A stretch of 7,888 nt of DNA, from NCBI GenBank assembly GCA_030617005.1, contig JAUWWH010000028.1, positions 1 to 7,888 on the forward strand, written 5' to 3'. The DNA comes from Candidatus Bathyarchaeota archaeon. Its GTDB lineage: Archaea; Thermoproteota; Bathyarchaeia; RBG-16-48-13; GCA-020355125. Below are positions 1-4,697 of the stretch, one piece after another. Made by a program: the position numbers and the translations under genes. Within the stretch, counting starts at the first letter, position 1. Every line of letters begins with the position of its first letter. Below the pieces are notes generated by a model, which ran no database searches, had not been told where the DNA came from, and was given only the letters and a program-made list of their open reading frames with translations.

Positions 1-230
1 GATTAATATTGCTAAGATTAGTAGTAATAATAATCACAGTTTTTTATCTGTTAAAAGATTAACTATGTGTAGAGAAAAGAGTAGAGTTTGAGAAGAATAC
101 GCTTCTAAAATAATGTGCTTAGGTCTTAGCATTATCATAAAATGTATTACTACGTATTTTATTCAGTATTTTCCTAAATAAAAAACCTTGTTAAATACAA
201 AGTTAAATACTGCACAGTATATTTTGTATT
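1..230. other. Intergenic region upstream of the topoisomerase VI operon
   Basis: No convincing coding region is visible on either strand here. The stretch is AT-rich. Its right end holds two direct copies of GTTAAATAC (190-198 and 202-210) and a dyad (207-220), both described as the promoter of the next gene. The left edge may contain the end of a neighbouring transcript, but nothing in it can be identified. Confidence 0.5.
190..220 (+). promoter_or_regulatory. Promoter with TATA box and overlapping operator-like dyad
   Basis: TTAAATAC at 203-210 is a good archaeal TATA box. Its centre lies about 26 bases before the TTG at 231, so the transcript would be leaderless or nearly so. A second GTTAAATAC sits 12 bases upstream. 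A perfect dyad, ATACTG-CA-CAGTAT, spans 207-220, overlapping the 3' half of the TATA box and the region up to the start site, where a repressor would block transcription. The binding protein is unknown. Autoregulation by the AbrB-like product of the first gene is only an inference. Confidence 0.45.
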
Positions 231-608
231 TTGATAATATTGGTTAGTGAGAAGAAAGGAACCTTCAAACTAGACGCGAAGGCAAATACTGGCATCATCT
301 ATGTACCGGCTGATATCACAAAGGATAGTGGTTTTCCGTTAATACCGCGTAATGTAAAGATTCGCATTGAAGATAAACATCTAATTATTGAACCATTACC
401 TCGATTTGAATATGTATCTATTCAAAGAGATCGAGTTATGCTTGTTGATAATCGGGTGGGATGTCCATGCGAACTTTTTTTTCGTGAAGATGAAACCATA
501 TACTGTGATCTCTGCCAAAAAACTAGTTGTGATCATATCGATTATGCCCTAACCACAGAAGAGGTCAATAAATATTTAAGAAAGCGCGGTTGGATGAAAA
601 AGAAATGA
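231..608 (+). CDS. Small protein with AbrB-like segment and SWIM-like zinc cluster
   Basis: A 125-residue protein that I do not recognise as a named family. Residues about 10-56 have the pattern of an AbrB/MazE swapped-hairpin DNA-binding domain (short strands, GIIYVPADI, then a KIRIEDKHLIIEP-type strand pair). The C-terminal half has C78-P-C80, C92-x2-C95 and C100-D-H102. The outer CxC...CxH pair is the spacing of a SWIM zinc finger, with an extra CxxC inside, so zinc binding and DNA or protein binding are plausible. The start is TTG 231; TTG 240 is an alternative, and neither has a ribosome binding site, in keeping with a leaderless message. The gene is first in the operon, and its TGA stop overlaps the likely top6B ATG (ATGA at 605-608). 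A role with topoisomerase VI is inferred from position only. Confidence 0.75.
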   Translation: MIILVSEKKGTFKLDAKANTGIIYVPADITKDSGFPLIPRNVKIRIEDKHLIIEPLPRFEYVSIQRDRVMLVDNRVGCPCELFFREDETIYCDLCQKTSCDHIDYALTTEEVNKYLRKRGWMKKK

Positions 609-1603
609 ATCCAAAGACCATCCGCGATGCGGGCAAACTTTCTATAAATGAGGAGTATCGAGAAATAAGTCCTGCTGACTTCTTCTATCGTAACAGAGAC
701 CTAGCGGGCTTTAGCAATCCTACACGCTCTTTATATTCAGCGATTAGAGAACTCTTAGAAAATTCTTTAGACGCATGTGAATTATATAAAATCCTTCCAG
801 AGATTTACATAAGACTCTCCTTAGAGGAAACCACTGAGAATTTCAAGGAATCATATATTTATAGAATCAGAATAATGGATAATGGAAGTGAGATTCCATC
901 TGAGCACATCCCCTCTTCTTTTGGACAGATACTGTTTGGATCTAAATACCGATTAAGACAAGTCCGTGGAACATTCGGTCTAGGAGGAAAAATGGCCATT
1001 CTTTATGGACAAATAACGACTAACACCCCTGCCACCATAATCTCAAGTGTGGGTAATGGAAAGAGTTACGAGTTCTCTATTAGGATAGACATCCAGAAGA
1101 ATAAACCTGAAGTATTGGAGAAAAAAGTTCATAAAAACAAAATAGAATGGCATGGTACTAGTGTTGAATTTTTATTAGAGGGTAACTATATCAGAGCTAT
1201 GCCCAGAGTTCTAGACTATTTAAGACAAACCGCCATGGTGAATCCTTATGCTGACATTACATTTATCGACCCTTCAGGTCGCCTCTATAAGTTCGAAAGT
1301 GGCACATCTATTATGCCAGAACCTCCTAAAGAAACGCTTCCCCATCCTTATGGATGTGATGTTGAATTATTAAGAAGAATTATCAGTGTATCAAAGTGTA
1401 CTAACATGTTCACTTTTATGTTGACTCATTTTCACCGGATTGGTAAGAAAACAGCTCAACGCTTTCTAACATACGCGAAAATTGATAAACAGATGAATCC
1501 TCAAAAATTGAACTCAAACGAAATCGTTCATCTAGTGCGTATGATGAAGAGTTATGGCGATTTTTTACCTCCAGACGCGTCGTGCCTTTCCCCGTTAGGG
1601 TAA
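605..1603 (+). CDS. top6B: DNA topoisomerase VI subunit B, N-terminal part up to an in-frame TAA
   Basis: This is the ATPase subunit of the A2B2 type IIB topoisomerase, which passes one duplex through another to relax supercoils and decatenate DNA. The GHKL (Bergerat) ATPase domain includes the N-box ELLENSLDA (residues 49-57), DNG (92-94) and the glycine-rich lid RGTFGLGGKMA (121-131). A helix-two-turn-helix segment and the start of the transducer follow, ending at CLSPLG. The start chosen is ATG 605, which overlaps the upstream stop as ATGA; TTG 590 would add five residues. Two oddities stand out. The normal DNGxG motif reads DNGSE, so the second glycine is Glu96 (GAG 890-892). The frame then stops at TAA 1601-1603, in the middle of the transducer. 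The same frame continues with conserved sequence to 2176. Family assignment is certain; functionality is doubtful. Confidence 0.93.
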   Translation: MNPKTIRDAGKLSINEEYREISPADFFYRNRDLAGFSNPTRSLYSAIRELLENSLDACELYKILPEIYIRLSLEETTENFKESYIYRIRIMDNGSEIPSEHIPSSFGQILFGSKYRLRQVRGTFGLGGKMAILYGQITTNTPATIISSVGNGKSYEFSIRIDIQKNKPEVLEKKVHKNKIEWHGTSVEFLLEGNYIRAMPRVLDYLRQTAMVNPYADITFIDPSGRLYKFESGTSIMPEPPKETLPHPYGCDVELLRRIISVSKCTNMFTFMLTHFHRIGKKTAQRFLTYAKIDKQMNPQKLNSNEIVHLVRMMKSYGDFLPPDASCLSPLG

Positions 1604-2176
1604 GATCTGCTTGGAGCAGGTATAAGGAAAGAATTAAATCCAGAATTCATTTATGTTGAGCAAAGAAATCCTTCTGCTTACTCAGGTTTCCCTTTTATCG
1701 TTGAAGTAGGTATTGCTTATGGGGGGGCTATACCTGTATCTTCAGGGATTACCCTCTACAGGTTTGCTAATAAGATCCCTCTTCTATATGATGAGGCCAG
1801 TGATATCGCCAGAAAAGTCATAAACGTGGGCATAAACTGGAGATATTACAAGATCACCCCAAATTTACCAATTGTAATAATATCTCACATCTGTTCAACA
1901 AAGGTTCCCTATAAGACTGTGGGTAAAGAGTTCATAGCAGATCGTCCAGAGATTGAAAGAGAGCTCAAAGCTGCTATTAAAACTGTTGCTCGACACATGC
2001 GAATTTTCCTTTCAAGAAAGAATAGAATAGAGTATGAAAGAAAACGGATAGACCTCTTCGCGAAATATTTACCTAAAGTTGCTAAATTCTCAACAGAATT
2101 AGCTGGTAAGAAAAGGATACCGGATATTGAACCCTTATTGAGGAGTGTGAGACGACATGGTCAAAAAGAAGATTAA
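1604..2176 (+). CDS. top6B: DNA topoisomerase VI subunit B, C-terminal part beyond the in-frame TAA
   Basis: The same reading frame as the N-terminal part continues for 190 residues directly after the TAA. It matches the rest of the family transducer domain: KELNPEF, the VEVGIAYGG strand, RFANKIPLLYDE and the CSTKVPYKTVGKEFIAD segment, whose lysine (in YKTVGKE) is the family's switch lysine contacting ATP. No ATG, GTG or TTG occurs in frame before GTG 1826, which lies inside the conserved transducer, so a separately initiated protein is unlikely. With the stop read as one residue, top6B would be 523 residues, normal for the family. The end overlaps top6A by 20 bases. The explanations are a nonsense mutation (GAA to TAA), a sequencing error, or stop-codon readthrough. 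TAA is used as an ordinary stop in this same operon (2174-2176 and 3276-3278). Confidence 0.85.
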   Translation, partial: DLLGAGIRKELNPEFIYVEQRNPSAYSGFPFIVEVGIAYGGAIPVSSGITLYRFANKIPLLYDEASDIARKVINVGINWRYYKITPNLPIVIISHICSTKVPYKTVGKEFIADRPEIERELKAAIKTVARHMRIFLSRKNRIEYERKRIDLFAKYLPKVAKFSTELAGKKRIPDIEPLLRSVRRHGQKED

Positions 2177-3278
2177 GCGTCAATCTAGTAAGAGAAGGAA
2201 GATTAAGCGTCAATCAATGAAGAAAAGGAAAGAGATGACGTTAAAGAAACTTACGGGTTTTGGTGAGCGTCTATATAAACAAATGGTTAAAGGTGAGTTT
2301 CCTTGGATAGAAATGCCGAGTCGATCGACATCAAATATCCTATATGATGATAGACTGAAACAGTATATACTTGGAAAGAAAAATGTTACGAGGAGCTCAC
2401 GGAACATACGTCACATCAGACCCGTTACTCAACTTGTATGGATCGCTTCCTTCGCACATACTCTCAATAAAACAGGAAAAACGAGCACTCTCAGAGATAT
2501 CTTCTACTCAGCTCAAGCATTCGACGTTAACTTCAAGAATCAACAAGAATCAGACAATATCATCACAGATTTAGAAACCGTTTTAGGGTTTGCCCGTGAA
2601 GATTTTAATATTTTCCCTGAGGAGCGAAGTCAAATCTTTGGAGATTTGACAATAGAATACACAGTTCCCGGTTATGAAGGTAATAGTCTTAACCTTACTA
2701 CACACCCTGATGGGTTGGCTATAGGTCCTGCTTTAACTACTTCAGATTTCAAATCAACGAAAGCTAATAAGATCATCGTTATTGAAAAAGGCGCTATGTT
2801 CACTAGGTTAATTGAAGAGAAGGCATTTAAGAAGTTTAAAGCTCTACTTATTCATACAGCAGGACAGCCTCCAAGGTCAACGAGACATATTATTCAGAGA
2901 CTCAATAAAGAATTGGGGTTACCTGTTTATGTTTTCTGTGACGGTGATCCTTGGGGTATGGCAATAGCAATAACGATCATATGTGGTAGTGCAAATGCAG
3001 CTCATTTAAAGGAACTTGCAACACCTGAAGCAAAGTGGATGGGACTTTACAGTTCTGACATAGAAAAATATAAACTTCCAAGTACTAAACTCAAGGCCGT
3101 AGATATAAAACGACTCCGTGATATGCGGAAAGATCCTAGGTATATTGCGAAGCCTTGGACGACCCAGATCACACATTTTCTTAAAAAGAAGAGGAAATGT
3201 GAGCTAGAAGCATTTTCGAGATATGGCCTTGACTATGTAGTTAAGAAGTATCTCCCAGAAAAATTGAAGAGACTTTAA
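2157..3278 (+). CDS. top6A: DNA topoisomerase VI subunit A (Spo11/Top6A family)
   Basis: This is the DNA-cleaving subunit of topoisomerase VI, homologous to the meiotic recombinase Spo11. The 373-residue product has the winged-helix (5Y-CAP) domain with catalytic Tyr117 in TLRDIFY, then the Toprim domain with Glu210 (VIEKG) and the metal-binding D262-G-D264 of FCDGDPWG. HTAGQPPRSTR, ELGLPVYVF and LATPEAKWMG also match the family. All catalytic residues are present, and the length is normal. The start ATG 2157 is preceded by GAGGAG (2140-2145) and GTGA (2147-2150). Starting there gives a Lys/Arg-rich extension in which KIKRQS occurs twice (residues 5-10 and 15-20), encoded by a 30-base-period DNA repeat. 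ATG 2217 is an alternative start without a ribosome binding site. The gene overlaps the top6B end by 20 bases, as expected for translational coupling. Confidence 0.96.
   Translation: MVKKKIKRQSSKRRKIKRQSMKKRKEMTLKKLTGFGERLYKQMVKGEFPWIEMPSRSTSNILYDDRLKQYILGKKNVTRSSRNIRHIRPVTQLVWIASFAHTLNKTGKTSTLRDIFYSAQAFDVNFKNQQESDNIITDLETVLGFAREDFNIFPEERSQIFGDLTIEYTVPGYEGNSLNLTTHPDGLAIGPALTTSDFKSTKANKIIVIEKGAMFTRLIEEKAFKKFKALLIHTAGQPPRSTRHIIQRLNKELGLPVYVFCDGDPWGMAIAITIICGSANAAHLKELATPEAKWMGLYSSDIEKYKLPSTKLKAVDIKRLRDMRKDPRYIAKPWTTQITHFLKKKRKCELEAFSRYGLDYVVKKYLPEKLKRL
2168..2215 (+). repeat. Tandem duplication at the top6B/top6A junction
   Basis: The 18-base word GAAGATTAAGCGTCAATC occurs identically at 2168-2185 and 2198-2215, a period of 30 bases. 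The first copy contains the top6B stop codon. Because 30 is a multiple of three, the duplication adds ten residues in frame to the basic N-terminus of Top6A. A third, decayed block may follow (MKKRKEMTLK). Confidence 0.8.
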
Positions 3279-3289
3279 TCAACAAAAAA

Positions 3290-3297
3290 ATATATAT
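3290..3297 (+). promoter_or_regulatory. TATA box for the tRNA-Asn transcript
   Basis: ATATATAT is centred about 33 bases before the first base of mature tRNA-Asn. Archaeal spacing puts the transcription start near 3320, leaving a leader of a few bases. It lies just after the top6A stop. The CAU tRNA begins only 60 bases after tRNA-Asn and may be on the same transcript. Confidence 0.5.
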
Positions 3298-3357
3298 TAC
3301 AATCATTTTTTAACCTTAATACATGTGCCGGCGTAGCTTAGTTCGGTAGAGTAGCGG

Positions 3358-3388
3358 ACTTGTGAAGGTAAATCTTCACGGGGTTAAA
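3358..3388 (+). other. tRNA-Asn intron 1 (31 nt, position 30/31)
   Basis: The BHB splice motif is canonical. Exon TAGC (3352-3355) pairs with intron GTTA (3383-3386). The 3-base bulges are GG^A (3356-3358) and AA^G (3387-3389). The inner helix is CTTGTGAAG (3359-3367) with CTTCACGGG (3374-3382). The cuts restore a five-pair anticodon stem. The position, inside the 5' anticodon stem, is non-canonical. Confidence 0.9.
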
Positions 3389-3421
3389 GCTGTTAACTCG
3401 CAGGTCGACGGTTCGAGTCCG

Positions 3422-3454
3422 AGAGTGTTGAGGAAAAACCTCTCACTCGGCGAA
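3422..3454 (+). other. tRNA-Asn intron 2 (33 nt, T stem, position 63/64)
   Basis: The bulges are CG^A (3420-3422) and AA^T (3453-3455). The inner helix is GAGTG (3423-3427) with CACTC (3444-3448), continued by GAGG/CCTC. The central helix, AGTC (3416-3419) with GGCG (3449-3452), has only three pairs plus an A-G mismatch, so the motif is relaxed. Removal restores the perfect T stem GACGG/CCGTC. Confidence 0.85.
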
Positions 3455-3536
3455 TCCGCCGGCGCCAAATATTTTACGCCTCCGTTAGAGTTTAATAGGA
3501 GTGTAGAAAATTAGAATATGGGCTCGAGGGCCCGTA

Positions 3537-3558
3537 AGGAAACATGTTTTCCCGGGAA
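3537..3558 (+). other. CAU tRNA intron 1 (22 nt, position 9/10)
   Basis: The BHB motif is complete. Exon CCCG (3531-3534, the end of the acceptor 5' strand) pairs with intron CGGG (3553-3556). The bulges are TA^A (3535-3537) and AA^G (3557-3559). The inner helix is GGAAA/TTTCC (3538-3542, 3548-3552). Splicing joins T8-A9 to the D stem GCTC. This is an unusual intron site, between the acceptor and D arms. Confidence 0.9.
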
Positions 3559-3588
3559 GCTCAGTTTGGTTAGAGCGACAGGCTCATA

Positions 3589-3609
3589 ATGCTCCTCAGA
3601 GTATGAGGG
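3589..3609 (+). other. CAU tRNA intron 2 (21 nt, canonical position 37/38)
   Basis: Exon CTCA (3583-3586) pairs with intron TGAG (3604-3607). The bulges are TA^A (3587-3589) and GG^A (3608-3610). The inner helix is TGCTC/GAGTA (3590-3594, 3599-3603). Splicing restores the loop CTCATAA. Confidence 0.92.
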
Positions 3610-3645
3610 ACCTGTTGGCCGGGCGTTCAAATCGCTCCGGGCCCA

Positions 3646-3858
3646 TCATAATGATTTAAAGAACTATTTTTGTAAGTATTACATGGAGATATATGTCTAG
3701 GGTATCGATATTGATCTAACAGAACTTGTTTCACAATTTTTTAGTTAATCTTCTCTCTAATTTACATTCCATTAGACAATTTTTTAAATAAAAATCTAAA
3801 TGATTTTTTCACTAATATTTAATCATTATTAAAAAATATTGTTTGAAGAATAAGAAAG
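3646..3858. other. AT-rich spacer with candidate promoter elements
   Basis: No gene is seen here. A short T run (3666-3671) may end the tRNA transcript. TTTAAATA (3783-3790) and TAAAAAATA (3830-3838) are TATA-like. The second lies about 25 bases before the ATG at 3859 and would give a leaderless message for the small gene that follows. Confidence 0.35.
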
Positions 3859-3972
3859 ATGAATATCATTAGTATTGTTAGTTTTTCAGCTTTACTCGGT
3901 TTCATCCTAACTACTATTGCTTATTTATTTCACAAAATAAGAAGGCTGAAGCTTAAACCTGAAACAGTATAA
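3859..3972 (+). CDS. Single-pass membrane microprotein, 37 residues
   Basis: This short reading frame, ATG 3859 to TAA 3970-3972, encodes an almost purely hydrophobic N-terminal helix (residues about 3-24). A basic tail, HKIRRLKLK, follows, so by the positive-inside rule the C-terminus would be cytoplasmic. Charged residues are absent from the whole hydrophobic stretch, which is unusual for a random frame. There is no good ribosome binding site, but TAAAAAATA at 3830-3838 is placed for leaderless transcription. It ends three bases before the end of the convergent regulator gene. No family is recognised; being so short, it may be a chance frame. Confidence 0.45.
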   Translation: MNIISIVSFSALLGFILTTIAYLFHKIRRLKLKPETV

Positions 3973-3975
3973 AAA

Positions 3976-4293
3976 TTACTGGGTTTTTCGTCTCTTAACT
4001 AACGTGTATATAGCATCAGAGTACTTAGTCTTAAGGAAAGTTGAGAAACCTTCATGAGTTAAGTAATACCAATATTCGTTTCTACTATTACTCATTTGAT
4101 ATTCCCCCATCATTAAATGAATAGATCGGAGTTTGGTTATTAGAAAACGTAGGTATCTCTGTTTATATCCTGACTCATCTATGAGTTGATTGAAAGTCAT
4201 CTTTCGCCGTCCAATGATTGTGAGTAGATCAATTATTTTCTTCTTGGTTTTTGGATCGTTTGTAATCAATCCAGCTACATCTCTCAATCCCAT
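3976..4293 (-). CDS. Winged helix-turn-helix DNA-binding protein
   Basis: A 105-residue protein with the helix and strand pattern of an archaeal winged-helix regulator. Residues about 16-27 (KKKIIDLLTIIG) form helix 1. MTFNQLIDESGYKQRYLRFLITKLRSIHLM (about 32-61) holds the helix-turn-helix with recognition helix YKQRYLRFLITKLR. MGEYQMSNSRNEYWYYLTHEGFSTFL is the wing and last helix. There is no ligand-binding domain. The start is ATG at 4293, because GGAGAG (4300-4305 on the reverse strand) lies six bases upstream; GTG 4311 would add six residues but place that site inside the gene. The target is unknown. Symmetrical sequences upstream (4346-4359, 4362-4373) make self-regulation possible. Confidence 0.78.
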   Translation of the reverse strand: MGLRDVAGLITNDPKTKKKIIDLLTIIGRRKMTFNQLIDESGYKQRYLRFLITKLRSIHLMMGEYQMSNSRNEYWYYLTHEGFSTFLKTKYSDAIYTLVKRRKTQ

Positions 4294-4345
4294 TGTATTC
4301 TCTCCATGCACTATTGAATTCTAGAATTTAATATTTGAACCTTTT

Positions 4346-4384
4346 CTTATATCTATAAGCCAATCAATTGATTTCGGTTGATTT
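4346..4384 (-). promoter_or_regulatory. Promoter and palindromes upstream of the winged-helix gene
   Basis: CTTATA-TC-TATAAG (4346-4359) is a perfect inverted repeat. Its reverse strand reads as a TATA box about 55 bases before the regulator start. Next to it is the perfect 12-base palindrome AATCAATTGATT (4362-4373), and TTGATTT recurs 10 bases later (4368-4374 and 4378-4384), about one helical turn. The arrangement fits a protein-binding site by the promoter, but AT-rich DNA yields such patterns by chance. Confidence 0.35.
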
Positions 4385-4564
4385 TTCGCCTAAAGAACTA
4401 ATACATACAATATTTTTTTCTACTATATTCCTTTTTTTAACCTATCAAATTTAAATATTTTTTTTTAAATATATACAGAGTGGTAGGCTTGACTCAAAAA
4501 ATTTTAATACTAATGCTTATATGCGAAAGACTTTAGTATATGATCTATTTTCTTTCAAAACCAT
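4385..4564. other. AT-rich spacer upstream of tRNA-Glu
   Basis: Long A and T runs, no gene seen. TTAGTATA (4533-4540) is TATA-like, and its spacing would start transcription almost at the mature tRNA-Glu 5' end. TTATAT at 4517-4522 is an alternative, giving a leader of about 20 bases. Confidence 0.3.
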
Positions 4565-4581
4565 GCTCCGGTAGTATAGAC

Positions 4582-4596
4582 AGTTTACCCCTATAA
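4582..4596 (+). other. tRNA-Glu intron 1 (15 nt, D loop)
   Basis: Exon ATAG (4576-4579) pairs with intron CTAT (4591-4594). The bulges are AC^A (4580-4582) and AA^T (4595-4597). The inner helix is missing: GTTTACCC (4583-4590) is just a loop, so the motif is reduced. Removal gives a D loop of normal tRNA-Glu length. A shift of one or two bases in the cut sites is possible. Confidence 0.75.
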
Positions 4597-4619
4597 TGGT
4601 CAAGTATGCCGGCCTTTCG

Positions 4620-4634
4620 TGCGTTTGCAAAGAA
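4620..4634 (+). other. tRNA-Glu intron 2 (15 nt, position 37/38)
   Basis: Exon CTTT (4614-4617) pairs with intron AAAG (4629-4632). The bulges are CG^T (4618-4620) and AA^A (4633-4635). The inner hairpin GC-GTTT-GC (4621-4628) is minimal. Splicing restores the CTTTCGA anticodon loop. Confidence 0.88.
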
Positions 4635-4639
4635 AGCCG

Positions 4640-4670
<31 letters not shown>

Positions 4671-4690
4671 TCTTAGTACTTACATGTGGC

Positions 4691-4697
4691 TTTTTTT
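4691..4697 (+). terminator. Oligo-T terminator after tRNA-Glu
   Basis: Seven T residues lie 22 bases downstream of the tRNA 3' end. Archaeal RNA polymerase terminates at such T runs without needing a hairpin. No other T run of this length lies near the tRNA 3' end. Confidence 0.5.

Larger units (their letters stand above)
3327..3467 (+). tRNA. tRNA-Asn(GUU) with two introns, CCA encoded
   Basis: Removing the two introns gives a standard cloverleaf. The acceptor GCCGGCG (3327-3333) pairs with CGCCGGC (3457-3463), followed by discriminator G73 (3464) and an encoded CCA (3465-3467). The D stem is GCTT/GAGT. The anticodon stem GCGG+G pairs with CTCGC around loop CTGTTAA, with anticodon GTT at 3392-3394. 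The variable loop is AGGTC. The T stem GACGG pairs perfectly with CCG+TC around TTCGAGT. G73 and A37 fit asparagine. Read without splicing, the precursor shows a misleading CTTGTGA loop that looks like Thr or His, but that belongs to intron 1. The two introns lie at positions 30/31 and 63/64. Confidence 0.92.
3528..3645 (+). tRNA. CAU-anticodon tRNA (Ile2 or elongator Met) with two introns
   Basis: After splicing, the acceptor GGGCCCG (3528-3534) pairs with CGGGCCC (3638-3644) and A73 is at 3645. The D stem is GCTC/GAGC with loop AGTTTGGTTA. The anticodon stem ACAGG/CCTGT encloses CTCATAA, with anticodon CAT at 3585-3587. The variable loop is TGGCC and the T stem is GGGCG/CGCTC around TTCAAAT. 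CCA is not encoded (TCA follows). The body does not have the usual archaeal initiator pattern. The GGGCCC acceptor is typical of archaeal tRNA-Ile, so the C34 may be modified to agmatidine to read AUA, but elongator Met cannot be excluded. The introns lie at 9/10 and 37/38. Confidence 0.9.

Noticed and set aside
1604..2176. A frameshift in top6B
   Set aside because: The sequence before and after the stop lies in the same frame (1604 to GTG 1826 is 222 bases), and the 7-G run at 1721-1727 keeps the frame. Only the TAA codon interrupts.
1826..2176. A separate 116-residue protein starting at GTG 1826
   Set aside because: The upstream in-frame sequence from 1604 is conserved Top6B transducer, so this is an internal codon of top6B, not a gene start.
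2210..2574. Reading frames on the reverse strand (2210-2407) and in another plus frame (2371-2574)
   Set aside because: Both lie inside top6A, whose motifs are certain. Their products have no recognisable features.
3350..3370. tRNA-Thr(UGU) or tRNA-His(GUG) in the first tRNA
   Set aside because: The loop CTTGTGA has no matching 3' stem, G37 would be wrong for Thr, and the discriminator is G. These bases lie in intron 1; splicing gives Asn(GUU).
3476..3504. Imperfect hairpin after tRNA-Asn (ACG-C-CTCC with GGAG-TGT)
   Set aside because: Only seven pairs with a bulge and a long loop, and no T run follows. Too weak to call a terminator or RNA element.
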